From the NCBI GenBank assembly GCA_963730785.1, contig CAVSTF010000010.1, forward strand, positions 682,001 to 746,000: a stretch of DNA of 64,000 bases, read 5' to 3'. The translations under genes and the position numbers were made by a program. The DNA is from Bog-473 sp963730785 (GTDB lineage: Bacteria > Actinomycetota > Acidimicrobiia > Acidimicrobiales > RAAP-2). The notes under the pieces were generated by a model. That model saw only the letters and a program-made list of their open reading frames with translations, did not search any database and was not told the DNA's origin. Of this stretch, positions 7,594 to 15,002 are shown in pieces; the stretch's first letter is position 1; every line of letters starts with the position of its first letter.

Positions 7594-8643
7594 ATGGCTT
7601 CCTTCCGACCTTCACTCAACAAGCGCCGTCTCCTCCTGCTGGGATCGCTGGGCGCGGCCGCTGGAGCGGCGGCGGCGTACCGCAAAATGAGCTCGGGTCG
7701 TAATTCGATTGAAGCCATCCAAGATGAAGCCGACGAGCTGGCGTCGCTCGGTTGGGGCGCCATCGAAGCGAACGATGCCATCACCGTCACCACCAAGGAC
7801 GGGGCGCAGCTGGCGGTCTGGGATATCGGGGGCCATCAAGCGGCCCATACCAATGGAAACCGCAACGGAGTGCGGGATGCCCGTGACAATGCCCCCACGG
7901 TCGTTCTCCCCCACTGTTGGGGCTGCTCCCATGCCGTATGGGTTCCGGTCGCTCGCCGGCTCGTCGAGCAGGGATGTCGTGTCGTGTTGTACGACCAGCG
8001 GGGTCATGGGGACAGCACGAGGGGCACGGCTCCCTTCAGCATTCCCGTCCTGGCCGATGACCTCGCCGCCGTCCTGGAGGCCCGTGACGTGCACGACGCC
8101 GTGCTGGCCGGACACTCCATGGGCGGCATGACCATCATGAGCCTGGCCACCCATCGTCCTGACGTGTTGTTGGGTCGGGCCCGGTCGATCCTCCTGGTCG
8201 CGACGGCGGCGGCCGACATGGGTGTCGGGTTTGCGCAGGCCACCAGCGCCGCCGCCCTTCTCATTGGCTCCGGCGTCACATCCCGAGCCCTGCGCTCGCC
8301 CAACGGGCGCCGCTTCGTGCGGGGCGTTTTTGGCGATTCGCCGGTCGGAGCTCAGATGGACTTGACCCGGAATCTCTTCGCCGACTGCCCTCCGGCGACC
8401 CGAGCCGGTTTCCTCACCGCCATGGCATCAATGAACCTGTTGGAGGGGATCGCCACGATCACCCTGCCGACCACCGTCATTGTCGGCTCACGGGACCGGC
8501 TCACCGCACCCATTCGGGCCAACCAAATGATCAGCACCATCCCCGGCGCTCGCCTCGTCACGCTCGAAGGACGCGGCCACATGCTGCCGCTGGAAGATCC
8601 CGATGCGGTGACCGACGAGATCATCCGGGCGGTCAAGGGCTAG
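7594..8643 (+). CDS. Alpha/beta hydrolase with N-terminal membrane anchor
   Basis: A 349-residue alpha/beta hydrolase. The nucleophile elbow G-H-S-M-G-G places Ser175. The acid is probably D301 in G-S-R-D-R-L and the base H329 in G-R-G-H-M-L-P. The oxyanion region P-H-C-W-G at about 106-110 replaces the common H-G. Residues 9-29 form N-K-R-R-L-L-L-L-G followed by an Ala/Gly-rich hydrophobic run, a signal anchor or possible export signal, so the enzyme may sit on the outer face of the membrane. An esterase, lipase or haloperoxidase-like activity is possible; the substrate is unknown. Position after the Baeyer-Villiger-type gene suggests ester or lactone hydrolysis (inference). Confidence 0.85.
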   Translation: MASFRPSLNKRRLLLLGSLGAAAGAAAAYRKMSSGRNSIEAIQDEADELASLGWGAIEANDAITVTTKDGAQLAVWDIGGHQAAHTNGNRNGVRDARDNAPTVVLPHCWGCSHAVWVPVARRLVEQGCRVVLYDQRGHGDSTRGTAPFSIPVLADDLAAVLEARDVHDAVLAGHSMGGMTIMSLATHRPDVLLGRARSILLVATAAADMGVGFAQATSAAALLIGSGVTSRALRSPNGRRFVRGVFGDSPVGAQMDLTRNLFADCPPATRAGFLTAMASMNLLEGIATITLPTTVIVGSRDRLTAPIRANQMISTIPGARLVTLEGRGHMLPLEDPDAVTDEIIRAVKG

Positions 8644-8683
8644 GACTCCGTACTGCCCCACCTGGAGTGATGATTTTCGCGAG

Positions 8684-8746
8684 CGAACAGATGTTTGCTT
8701 TCGGGTCCCCAGTTCGCTATCTTGGTCAATCACGAACGGGTGTTCG
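8684..8746 (+). promoter_or_regulatory. lexA promoter with two SOS boxes
   Basis: -35 TTGCTT (8695-8700), 17-nt spacer, -10 TATCTT (8718-8723). Box 1, CGAACAGATGTTTG (8684-8697), differs from the consensus palindrome at one position and overlaps the -35. Box 2, CGAACGGGTGTTCG (8733-8746), fits CGAAC-N4-GTTCG exactly and lies just after the expected transcription start. This arrangement fits LexA autorepression. The gene has a normal leader with GGAG 7 nt before its ATG. Confidence 0.88.
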
Positions 8747-8783
8747 CCCAGGCGGAGCCGGGGTCGACCGATAGGAGCAACCA

Positions 8784-9413
8784 ATGGCCGAAGTCCTCAG
8801 CGGGAAGCGGCAGCAGATTCTCACCTTCATCGCCGACAGCCAGCGTGACCGCGGTTATCCCCCATCGGTACGTGAGATCGGCGAGGCGGTGGGTCTCGCC
8901 TCCTCGGCCACGGTGCACACTCACCTGGCCGTGCTGCAGCGTGAGGGCTACCTGATCCGTGACCCCAGCAAGCCCCGCGCCATCCAAGTGCGTTACGACC
9001 CCGAATCAACTCAGAGCATGGCCACCTCGGCCGTCCGCAACGTGCCGCTCATCGGCGATGTCGCTGCCGGCACCGGCGTGCTGGCCCAGGAAAACGTGGA
9101 GGAACTCCTCCCCATGCCCGAGCAGTTCACGGGTAGTGGGCCCACCTTCATGCTGCGGGTACGCGGTGACTCCATGATTGATGCCGGAATCTTCAGCGGC
9201 GACTTCGTAGTGGTCCGCCAGCAGCAAGAGGCCCAGAACGGCGACGTGGTGGTGGCGGGCATTCCCGACGACGAAGCCACGGTCAAGACATTCAGCCGCA
9301 AGGACGGTCGAGTGGTACTGACGCCGGCCAATGAGGCCTATGCCCCAATGATCTTCGATGGCAATGACGTCACGATCTTTGGCAAGGTCGTCACCATCGT
9401 GCGCCAGATCTAA
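8784..9413 (+). CDS. lexA: SOS repressor LexA
   Basis: A 209-residue repressor and self-cleaving protease. The N-terminal winged helix has R-G-Y-P-P-S-V-R-E-I-G and L-A-S-S-A-T-V-H-T-H-L. The cleavage site is A95-G96 in V-A-A-G-T-G, and the catalytic dyad is S130 (R-G-D-S-M) and K168 (E-A-T-V-K). On DNA damage RecA filaments trigger cleavage and free its targets. Within this window those should include lexA itself, ruvC-ruvA and the radical SAM gene at 28.8 kb, all of which carry matching boxes. The ATG at 8784 has GGAG upstream. The gene is convergent with the formamidopyrimidine glycosylase gene. Confidence 0.97.
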   Translation: MAEVLSGKRQQILTFIADSQRDRGYPPSVREIGEAVGLASSATVHTHLAVLQREGYLIRDPSKPRAIQVRYDPESTQSMATSAVRNVPLIGDVAAGTGVLAQENVEELLPMPEQFTGSGPTFMLRVRGDSMIDAGIFSGDFVVVRQQQEAQNGDVVVAGIPDDEATVKTFSRKDGRVVLTPANEAYAPMIFDGNDVTIFGKVVTIVRQI

Positions 9414-9423
9414 GTCAGACTCG

Positions 9424-10293
9424 TTACTTCAGGAGTCGAGACATTCGGCGGTCGGCCAGGAGTTTGCCGCCGGTCTGACAACGCGGGCAGTACGTCATTT
9501 CGTAGGACTCGAATGAAACTCGTTCGAGTTGATGCCCGCATGGGGTTGGACATGGCGATCCGAACTTCCCGTGCACCGCAAAGCGATCGCCCAACTTGGC
9601 TTCGGAAAGTCCACCGGTGCGGGTGCGTTCCAACGTCAACGCCTGTGCCAGCACCGAACGGGTGGCCGCCAGTAGGGCTTCCCGTTCATCAGCATTCAGC
9701 GACTTGAGGGTGGCGAAGGGCGACAACTTGGCCGCATGCAGGATGTCATCGCCCCAACCGCGACCGATGCCGGCCACCACATGTTGATCACGCAGATCGG
9801 TATGGAGCCGGCGATTGCTCTGGCTGGTGCGAATGAACTCGGCGAAGGCATCTGAATCGGGTTCAGGGCCGAGGTTGACCAATGGGCCTTCATCGCCGTC
9901 ACCCAAAATCCACCACGATGCCTTGCGTTGCGTGCCGTATTCACGCACCAGCATTCCCAGGTTGGTCGAGGGATCCGCGTCGGGTGCGGGATCTCGGAAG
10001 ACGAGGCGCACGACTGAGCCCTTACCTTTGGTTTTCTTGGCCGGAAGCTCAACGTCGACCCTGCCCGCTTGGGAAAGGTGCAGGACCAGACGCAATCCAT
10101 CATCGAAATCGAAGAGCAGGTACTTCGCCCTCCGAGTGACTGACATCAGGGATCGGCCGAGTAGGTCGTCGGCGGGCGGGGCGTAGGTCTTGAGCGAGGA
10201 GAAGCTCAGCATCTCGATCTTCGAAAGTTCACGACCGGCCAGGAGCACGTTGAGGCGCTCGGCCAGCGCCTGCATTTCGGGGAGCTCGGGCAC
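9424..10293 (-). CDS. Formamidopyrimidine-DNA glycosylase family protein (Fpg/Nei)
   Basis: A 289-residue base-excision repair glycosylase/AP lyase. Mature Fpg enzymes start at Pro after the initiator, and here GTG is followed by P-E-L-P-E, giving the catalytic Pro2 and Glu3; this fixes the start at 10293, although the frame is open to 10353. A conserved Lys is in R-R-A-K-Y-L-L-F. The C-terminal zinc finger has C-x3-C (C-P-T-P-C) and C-x2-C (C-P-R-C), with K near the end of the loop. The finger spacing differs from canonical MutM (C-x2-C), so this may be an Nei2/Fpg-like paralogue rather than the main 8-oxoguanine enzyme. It is divergent from a methyltransferase gene with only 15 bp between starts. 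Confidence 0.87.
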   Translation of the reverse strand: MPELPEMQALAERLNVLLAGRELSKIEMLSFSSLKTYAPPADDLLGRSLMSVTRRAKYLLFDFDDGLRLVLHLSQAGRVDVELPAKKTKGKGSVVRLVFRDPAPDADPSTNLGMLVREYGTQRKASWWILGDGDEGPLVNLGPEPDSDAFAEFIRTSQSNRRLHTDLRDQHVVAGIGRGWGDDILHAAKLSPFATLKSLNADEREALLAATRSVLAQALTLERTRTGGLSEAKLGDRFAVHGKFGSPCPTPCGHQLERVSFESYEMTYCPRCQTGGKLLADRRMSRLLK

Positions 10294-10308
10294 TGTCACA
10301 ATGTTGGC

Positions 10309-11103
10309 ATGACCTACACGCATGGGCACCATGAGTCGGTGCTGCGCAGTCACACCTGGCGAACGGCGGAGAATTCCGCGGCCTACCTGCTGCCCTACCT
10401 CAGCCCCGGGCAGTCGCTGTTGGACATCGGGTGCGGACCCGGCACCATTACCGTGGACCTGGCTCGGCGGGTCAATCCCGGATCAGTGGTCGGCTTTGAT
10501 GCCTCAGCAGACGTCGTGGCCCAGGCAGCGGAACATGCGGCGTCAGTAGGCGTCACCAACGTGCGTTTCCAAGTGGGTGACCTGTTTGCGCTCCCGTATG
10601 ACGAGGGCTCCTTTGACGTCGTCCATGCCCATCAGGTGCTCCAACACCTCACCGATCCCGTGAGCGCGCTGTTTGAACTCCGCCGCGTGTTGCGGGTGGG
10701 CGGCCTCCTGGCCGTTCGGGACGGCGACTACGGAGCCTTCACCTGGGCACCGGCCGATCCCCTATTGGACCGCTGGTTGGAACTGTATTTGGCGGTCACC
10801 GCGCGCAACGGACACAACGCCCTGGTCGCACCTTCATTACTTGGCTTGGCTCAACAGGCTGGGTTCTCGGATGTGACCGTATCGAGCAGCAATTGGACCT
10901 ATGCCGATCCTGAGGCCCGCGCCTGGTGGGGCGGGCTGTGGGCCGATCGGGTCCGCTACTCCCGCTTTGCTGAACAGGCCATTGAGTACGGGATGAGTGA
11001 TCCCGACGAATTGGAATCGATTGGGCAGGCGTTTCTGCGGTGGGCCGAGGCGCCCGATGGCGTCTTCATCATCCCCAATGTGGAGATTTTGGCTCGGCGT
11101 TGA
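10309..11103 (+). CDS. Class I SAM-dependent methyltransferase
   Basis: A 264-residue UbiE/ArsM-type methyltransferase. Motif I is L-L-D-I-G-C-G-P-G-T (about 38-47), with an acidic residue in G-F-D-A-S after strand 2, V-G-D-L-F-A-L-P at motif II, and F-D-V-V-H-A-H-Q-V-L-Q-H-L at motif III. The early R-S-H-T-W-R-T-A-E-N-S-A-A-Y-L-L-P is shared by a group of actinobacterial methyltransferases of unknown acceptor. The ATG sits 6 nt after CACAAT, a weak -10, without a ribosome site. The product acts in the cytosol, and nothing nearby identifies the substrate. Confidence 0.85.
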   Translation: MTYTHGHHESVLRSHTWRTAENSAAYLLPYLSPGQSLLDIGCGPGTITVDLARRVNPGSVVGFDASADVVAQAAEHAASVGVTNVRFQVGDLFALPYDEGSFDVVHAHQVLQHLTDPVSALFELRRVLRVGGLLAVRDGDYGAFTWAPADPLLDRWLELYLAVTARNGHNALVAPSLLGLAQQAGFSDVTVSSSNWTYADPEARAWWGGLWADRVRYSRFAEQAIEYGMSDPDELESIGQAFLRWAEAPDGVFIIPNVEILARR

Positions 11104-11112
11104 AGCCGTCAG

Positions 11113-11436
11113 TCATCCCGGCGAAGCGTCGTACGTGCCGTTCGGCGTGACGAGGCGCAGCATCGGGGCGATCTCCGTACTGAATCCAAAAGGGGAATTC
11201 ATGGCTGGATCTTCGTCGCGCAGCTTCTCCGCCTCGGCCAGGTTCTCGGCCAGGATGATCCCGATGCCGTATGGCCCATGGGGGTCGGCCACCGGACCGA
11301 ACGCCAGGGCCTTTCCTTGTTCGGCGAGCGAGGCCCAATAGCCAACGTGTTCCATCATGGTGATCCGCTCTTCAGGCGACATGTCGAATGGGAAACTCGG
11401 GCGTGGTGGCAGCAGTCGATAGACGAAACCCATCAT
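11113..11436 (-). CDS. YCII-related (YciI-like) protein
   Basis: A protein of about 107 residues with the YCII dimeric alpha+beta barrel pattern: a first strand G-F-V-Y-R-L-L, the helix M-S-P-E-E-R-I-T-M-M-E-H, and G-P-V-A-D-P-H-G-x-Y-G-I-G-I. The family includes muconolactone isomerase-like and dehydrochlorinase-related folds, and many members are linked to ECF sigma genes; the reaction is unknown. The ATG at 11436 is chosen because TATCGT lies 7 nt upstream on the minus strand; GTG 11445 and ATG 11433 are alternatives. It is the last of a same-strand series starting with an ECF sigma/anti-sigma pair near 14.1 kb. Confidence 0.8.
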   Translation of the reverse strand: MMGFVYRLLPPRPSFPFDMSPEERITMMEHVGYWASLAEQGKALAFGPVADPHGPYGIGIILAENLAEAEKLRDEDPAMNSPFGFSTEIAPMLRLVTPNGTYDASPG

Positions 11437-11441
11437 GAGGC

Positions 11442-11459
11442 ACACGATATCGATCGTGT
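11442..11459. promoter_or_regulatory. Inverted repeat at the YCII gene promoter
   Basis: ACACGAT (11442-11448) and ATCGTGT (11453-11459) form perfect 7-bp arms around a 4-bp spacer. The repeat overlaps the TATCGT -10-like element, so it could be an operator. The binding protein is not known. Confidence 0.45.
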
Positions 11460-11463
11460 CCGG

Positions 11464-11808
11464 TCAACCGATGCAGAACTCATTTCCCTCAGGATCGAGC
11501 ATCACGGTCCAACTGGCACCGTTGCCTTCCCGATATTCCACTTTTTGACCACCTAGGGCCTCAATCCGCGCCATCTCATCTTGGGGATCCTTGGCCGCCA
11601 GATCGACGTGCATCCGGCTTTTGGCCGTTTTCGGCTCTGGCACCTTCCAGAACAGAATCCCGCGGACTCCCCGGCTATCGGGAGCCGAAAGGGCCGCGAA
11701 GTCATCGTCGGCGGTCACGGTTTCGTAGCCGGTGACCTCTGACCAAAAGGCCGCCATTCTTCGTGGATCGGCGCAATCAAACGTGACGTATTTGATGAAC
11801 GCGGTCAT
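11464..11808 (-). CDS. VOC family (glyoxalase-like) protein
   Basis: A 114-residue vicinal oxygen chelate protein consisting of one pair of beta-alpha-beta-beta-beta units. It starts T-F-D-C-A-D-P-R-R-M-A-A-F-W-S-E-V-T-G-Y and ends M-L-D-P-E-G-N-E-F-C, the typical opening and closing motifs of the lyase-like subfamily 2. R-M-H-V-D-L in the middle provides a likely metal or ligand His. Members include glyoxalases, dioxygenases and resistance proteins; the activity here is unknown. It begins 6 nt after the stop of the EthD-like gene, so the two form an operon. Confidence 0.88.
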   Translation of the reverse strand: MTAFIKYVTFDCADPRRMAAFWSEVTGYETVTADDDFAALSAPDSRGVRGILFWKVPEPKTAKSRMHVDLAAKDPQDEMARIEALGGQKVEYREGNGASWTVMLDPEGNEFCIG

Positions 11809-11814
11809 GTGGTG

Positions 11815-12687
11815 TTAGTCGACCCAGAGTTGATCGGTGTAGGTATCCGTGCCGACGATGGTCGGGATGAACGGCAACGCGGCAACGACCTTGCCCTTGC
11901 CTGATGCCTCGAGTTGACGAGTGTGTTCGGCAATCGTGGGTTCCCATGCTGATTCAGGCGGCGTGTTCAAGAACCACAACAACACGGTGCGCCGGTCGCT
12001 GGCGGCTTCTCGGGGCACGTCCCCGGGGGCGTCGACCTCTAGGGCAATCGGGGTAAATGCCGCCACGAGGTCGGCATCGGTACCGGGGAGCAACGAAGGA
12101 AGGTGCTCGGTACGCAGCCAGTTCCAGAACTCTTCGTTGCTGATGTCTTCGCTGCGATCGATGAAGACGGGCACGAAGCCGCGGTAGGGGTGATCCAGGG
12201 CGAGTTCCACCGGCACGCCATCGGGATCGCGGCGAGCCTCCCATTGATAGTTGTAGAGGAGGGTGTGCACGTGGTCGCGCTCTTCGAACATGCGGCCGGC
12301 CGCGTGCAGGGCTTTGACCTGGCGCAGGGCCCAGCGGTTCCACACATTGTGATACCCGTCCAACACCCAGTACACCGAGACGTAGGAACCACGCGCCGGG
12401 GTGCCGGTGATGACCGATGGGTCCGGGTCGCGCAACTTCTTGAGGTCGGCCGTGGCAACGTAACGCTTGCCGGCAAAGTTGTACGGCCCCACCATGCAGC
12501 CCGAGTAGAAGTGATCCCGCTCGTACCAGCGGTTGTAGGCCACTTCATGGCCGCGATGGGGCTCCACCACGGTGAGGAGCATGGAGCCCAACTTGATCGG
12601 TTCGGCCTCAGCTCCGACTTCAATCGGTCGGCGTTTTTTCTCGCCACCATGGGCGGACGTGGTGTCAGCTGCTGCATCCTTGGACAT
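11815..12687 (-). CDS. EthD-like dimeric alpha+beta barrel protein, function unknown
   Basis: A 290-residue protein that I cannot assign to a named gene. Two internal segments look like the first helix of dimeric alpha+beta barrel (EthD/stress-responsive) domains: Y-N-R-W-Y-E-R-D-H-F near residue 52 and F-W-N-W-L-R-T-E-H-L near 190. It may therefore be a two-domain EthD-like protein. There is no signal peptide or membrane segment, and the first 30 residues are polar and Lys/Glu-rich. The ATG at 12687 is 38 nt downstream of the anti-sigma stop, and the VOC gene follows by 6 nt. Proteins of this look seem to occur near aromatic or terpenoid degradation genes in actinobacteria (recollection, not checked). 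Confidence 0.6.
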   Translation of the reverse strand: MSKDAAADTTSAHGGEKKRRPIEVGAEAEPIKLGSMLLTVVEPHRGHEVAYNRWYERDHFYSGCMVGPYNFAGKRYVATADLKKLRDPDPSVITGTPARGSYVSVYWVLDGYHNVWNRWALRQVKALHAAGRMFEERDHVHTLLYNYQWEARRDPDGVPVELALDHPYRGFVPVFIDRSEDISNEEFWNWLRTEHLPSLLPGTDADLVAAFTPIALEVDAPGDVPREAASDRRTVLLWFLNTPPESAWEPTIAEHTRQLEASGKGKVVAALPFIPTIVGTDTYTDQLWVD

Positions 12688-12725
12688 GGAATGCGAACCT
12701 AACAGAAGGTCCTGCGAGCGAGGAT

Positions 12726-13532
12726 TTAGACGACCCCGGACGCCACCATGGGTGCACTCGGGATGACCGATCCTCCGGCCGGCTCAATCGTGATGCCCAG
12801 TTGCGAAGGCAGCTGGCTACCCGAGGCCGTGAAGGTGGACTGGCTGGGCGACTGGCCCAACAGACCGAGCGAAATGGAGCGGCCGTCGTTGATGGCCCAC
12901 AGTTGGTAGGTCTCGTTCGATGGCAGACCCTTCAGGTGATCTGAGACCAGGTAGCCCTGACCGGCCGGCGTGATGACGAACCGGGCCAAGCGATGACCCG
13001 TCGCGTTGTCCATGTTGACCACCTTGTGGCCTGAGGTCAGCAGCGCGGCAACCTCGGCCGACGGGGTCGACTGTCCGATGGCGTTCTGATACCCCGCCAC
13101 CCGGTTATCGGCCCGGTTCAAGTTGATACCCAGTACCGCCGCAATGGCGGCCGCACCGACGGCAATGGAACCGACCACGGCCAGGATGTTGCGTGAACCC
13201 CGCAGGCGGGACCTGACCTCGGCCCGGGAGAGCACGTCGGGCTCGGCGGCGGCCACATCTTCACCGGACTTGGTGAAAATCAGACGAGGCATGGATGGCG
13301 GCTCTTCGTCGTGGCGCTCGGGCAGACGGTTGGAGATGTTGGCCCACAGACCTTCGGGCAACGGTTCCACCGAGTTACCCATGGCGGCGGCGACGTCTCG
13401 ATACGCATCGAGCTCGGCCCGGCACTTCGGGCACTCGATCAGGTGGGCCTCGATCACCTCGACTTCTTCGCCGATCACGGCATCGAGCGCATACGAAGCC
13501 AAAAGCTCGTTCACATCCTCGTGCGTCATCAT
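12726..13532 (-). CDS. RskA-like anti-sigma factor
   Basis: A 268-residue membrane anti-sigma factor. The cytoplasmic N-terminus has the zinc-binding anti-sigma motif H30-x3-C34-x2-C37 (H-L-I-E-C-P-K-C). One membrane helix lies at about 116-135 (I-L-A-V-V-G then Ala/Gly/Ile-rich). The outer C-terminal domain is of the RskA type (Y-Q-L-W-A-I-N-D-G near residue 212). It should hold the adjacent ECF sigma factor inactive until regulated proteolysis; a site-2 protease that could take part is encoded at 52.5-53.8 kb (inference). It overlaps the sigma gene by 4 nt (ATGA), ensuring coupled synthesis. Confidence 0.92.
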   Translation of the reverse strand: MMTHEDVNELLASYALDAVIGEEVEVIEAHLIECPKCRAELDAYRDVAAAMGNSVEPLPEGLWANISNRLPERHDEEPPSMPRLIFTKSGEDVAAAEPDVLSRAEVRSRLRGSRNILAVVGSIAVGAAAIAAVLGINLNRADNRVAGYQNAIGQSTPSAEVAALLTSGHKVVNMDNATGHRLARFVITPAGQGYLVSDHLKGLPSNETYQLWAINDGRSISLGLLGQSPSQSTFTASGSQLPSQLGITIEPAGGSVIPSAPMVASGVV

Positions 13533-14104
13533 GCGTCGACTCCCTGAACTCCTGCTTCTACCAACGTCGCCCTCATCCGTCGCATTCCGTTCCGTATCCG
13601 GCTCTTGACCGTGCCCTCCGGCTGGTCAAGAAGCTCCGCCACTTCTACATAAGTGTGACCCTCGAAATAGGCCAGCTCAATGACCCGACGTTCTTCTTCG
13701 GGGAGCTCGCCCAGTGCGGTGGCCACCTGGTCTGCCAAGGCCATGTCCCATACCTCGTGATGCATGTCGTAGTCGGCATGCGCCGTTCGACGAGCATCAC
13801 GGGCCTCCCGCAGCCGGCGCGAGTTCAGCGAACGCACCGAGTCGACCGCCCTGGCGTGTGACTGCGCCAAGAGGAACGACCGCAGGGAGCCCCGAGTGGC
13901 GTCGAACCGGTCCGGCTGGTTCCACAATCGCAGGAAGACCTCCTGGGTCACATCCTCGGCTTCGGACGTGTTTTGGAGCACTCGACGGGCCAGCCCGAAG
14001 ACCGCACCGCCGTGACGTCGATAGACCTCGGCCAGGGCCACCTCGCTATAACGAGCGATTGAGGTGACCAGCTGGGCGTCGCTGACCTCTTGGATATCTT
14101 GCAT
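13529..14104 (-). CDS. ECF sigma factor, SigK-like
   Basis: An ECF sigma factor of about 191 residues. Region 2: Y-R-R-H-G-G-A-V-F-G-L-A-R-R, then A-E-D-V-T-Q-E-V-F-L-R-L-W. Region 4: L-P-E-E-E-R-R-V-I-E-L-A-Y-F-E-G-H-T-Y-V-E-V-A, then P-E-G-T-V-K-S-R-I-R. This is the SigK/SigL-like group that pairs with RskA-type anti-sigma factors, and the anti-sigma gene overlaps its 3' end. The ATG at 14104 is chosen because AGGA lies 8 nt upstream; an in-frame ATG at 14158 would add 18 residues. It is divergent from a ferritin-like gene, with about 90 bp between starts. The three downstream small-enzyme genes may be part of its regulon. Confidence 0.92.
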   Translation of the reverse strand: MQDIQEVSDAQLVTSIARYSEVALAEVYRRHGGAVFGLARRVLQNTSEAEDVTQEVFLRLWNQPDRFDATRGSLRSFLLAQSHARAVDSVRSLNSRRLREARDARRTAHADYDMHHEVWDMALADQVATALGELPEEERRVIELAYFEGHTYVEVAELLDQPEGTVKSRIRNGMRRMRATLVEAGVQGVDA

Positions 14105-14192
14105 CTTGCATCCTGTTCGAGGCAGAGAGCCCGCTCGGATGTTCGAATTTTCGCTCATCCGGGCGTAGCGTGTGTTACGGATAGTAGAGGCG

Positions 14193-14996
14193 ATGCGAAC
14201 GACAATTGATTCTTATAAGTCCAGGGCAGGTCGGCTGGACCTTGAGGGCATCAATTTCGATGACTTCAGGGACCAACCACTCGATCCTGCCGCCCTGCGG
14301 ACCCTCCGCTACATGCACGACGTGGAGCACCACACTGTGTGTTACCTGAGGGACCTTCTCCTCACGCCGGCCCACCAGGACCCAGAAATCACCTCCTTCC
14401 TCTCCTGCTGGGTTTTCGAAGAAATGTGGCATGGCGAGGCCATCGGCCAGGTGCTCGAAGCCCACGATGAACAGGCTGGGGCACCCCGCATTGCCGCCCT
14501 CCGTGAGGGCCGCCGGCGCAAGCAAGCCATGTCCGCCCTGAGCACCATCGGGTCCGCCGCTTTCGCCGGCAAGGCCTTTATCGCCGTGCACATGACGTGG
14601 GGGGCCATTAACGAGTGGACCACTCAGGCCGGTTACGCCCGCCTGTCAGAAGTGGCCGGACACTCGACCCTCAAGGAACTGCTGAAGCGCATCATGAAGC
14701 AAGAGGGTGGGCATATCGACTTCTACGCCTCCGAGGCCGGCCGCCGTCTGGCCGAGAGCCCGAGAGCCCAGAAACTCACCCACTACGCACTGAAGCACTT
14801 CTGGCGTCCCGTGGGTTCCGGCGTCATGCCGAAAGAAGAGGTCGGGTTTTTGGTGCGCTATCTCTTCGAAGGTGAGCAGGGCGATGCCATGGCCTCGCGG
14901 ATCGATCGTCGGGTCGACCGTCTGCCCGGACAATCTGATCTGCACCTTTTGCAGCGAGCGGTCTCGGCCCTGTCGGCTCGCTCCGTCGTCGCCTGA
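14193..14996 (+). CDS. Ferritin-like diiron protein
   Basis: A 267-residue helical protein with a complete set of four-helix-bundle diiron ligands: E45 (V-E-H-H), E77 and H80 (F-E-E-M-W-H), E141 (I-N-E-W), and E171 and H174 (Q-E-G-G-H). The spacing resembles the acyl-ACP desaturase/R2-like class rather than storage ferritins, so an oxidase or desaturase role is plausible; no substrate is known. The ATG at 14193 lies 7 nt after GATAGT, giving a probable leaderless start, and is preferred over TTG 14172. It is divergent from the ECF sigma gene and could be one of its targets (inference). Confidence 0.75.
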   Translation: MRTTIDSYKSRAGRLDLEGINFDDFRDQPLDPAALRTLRYMHDVEHHTVCYLRDLLLTPAHQDPEITSFLSCWVFEEMWHGEAIGQVLEAHDEQAGAPRIAALREGRRRKQAMSALSTIGSAAFAGKAFIAVHMTWGAINEWTTQAGYARLSEVAGHSTLKELLKRIMKQEGGHIDFYASEAGRRLAESPRAQKLTHYALKHFWRPVGSGVMPKEEVGFLVRYLFEGEQGDAMASRIDRRVDRLPGQSDLHLLQRAVSALSARSVVA

Positions 14997-15002
14997 GCAC
15001 GC

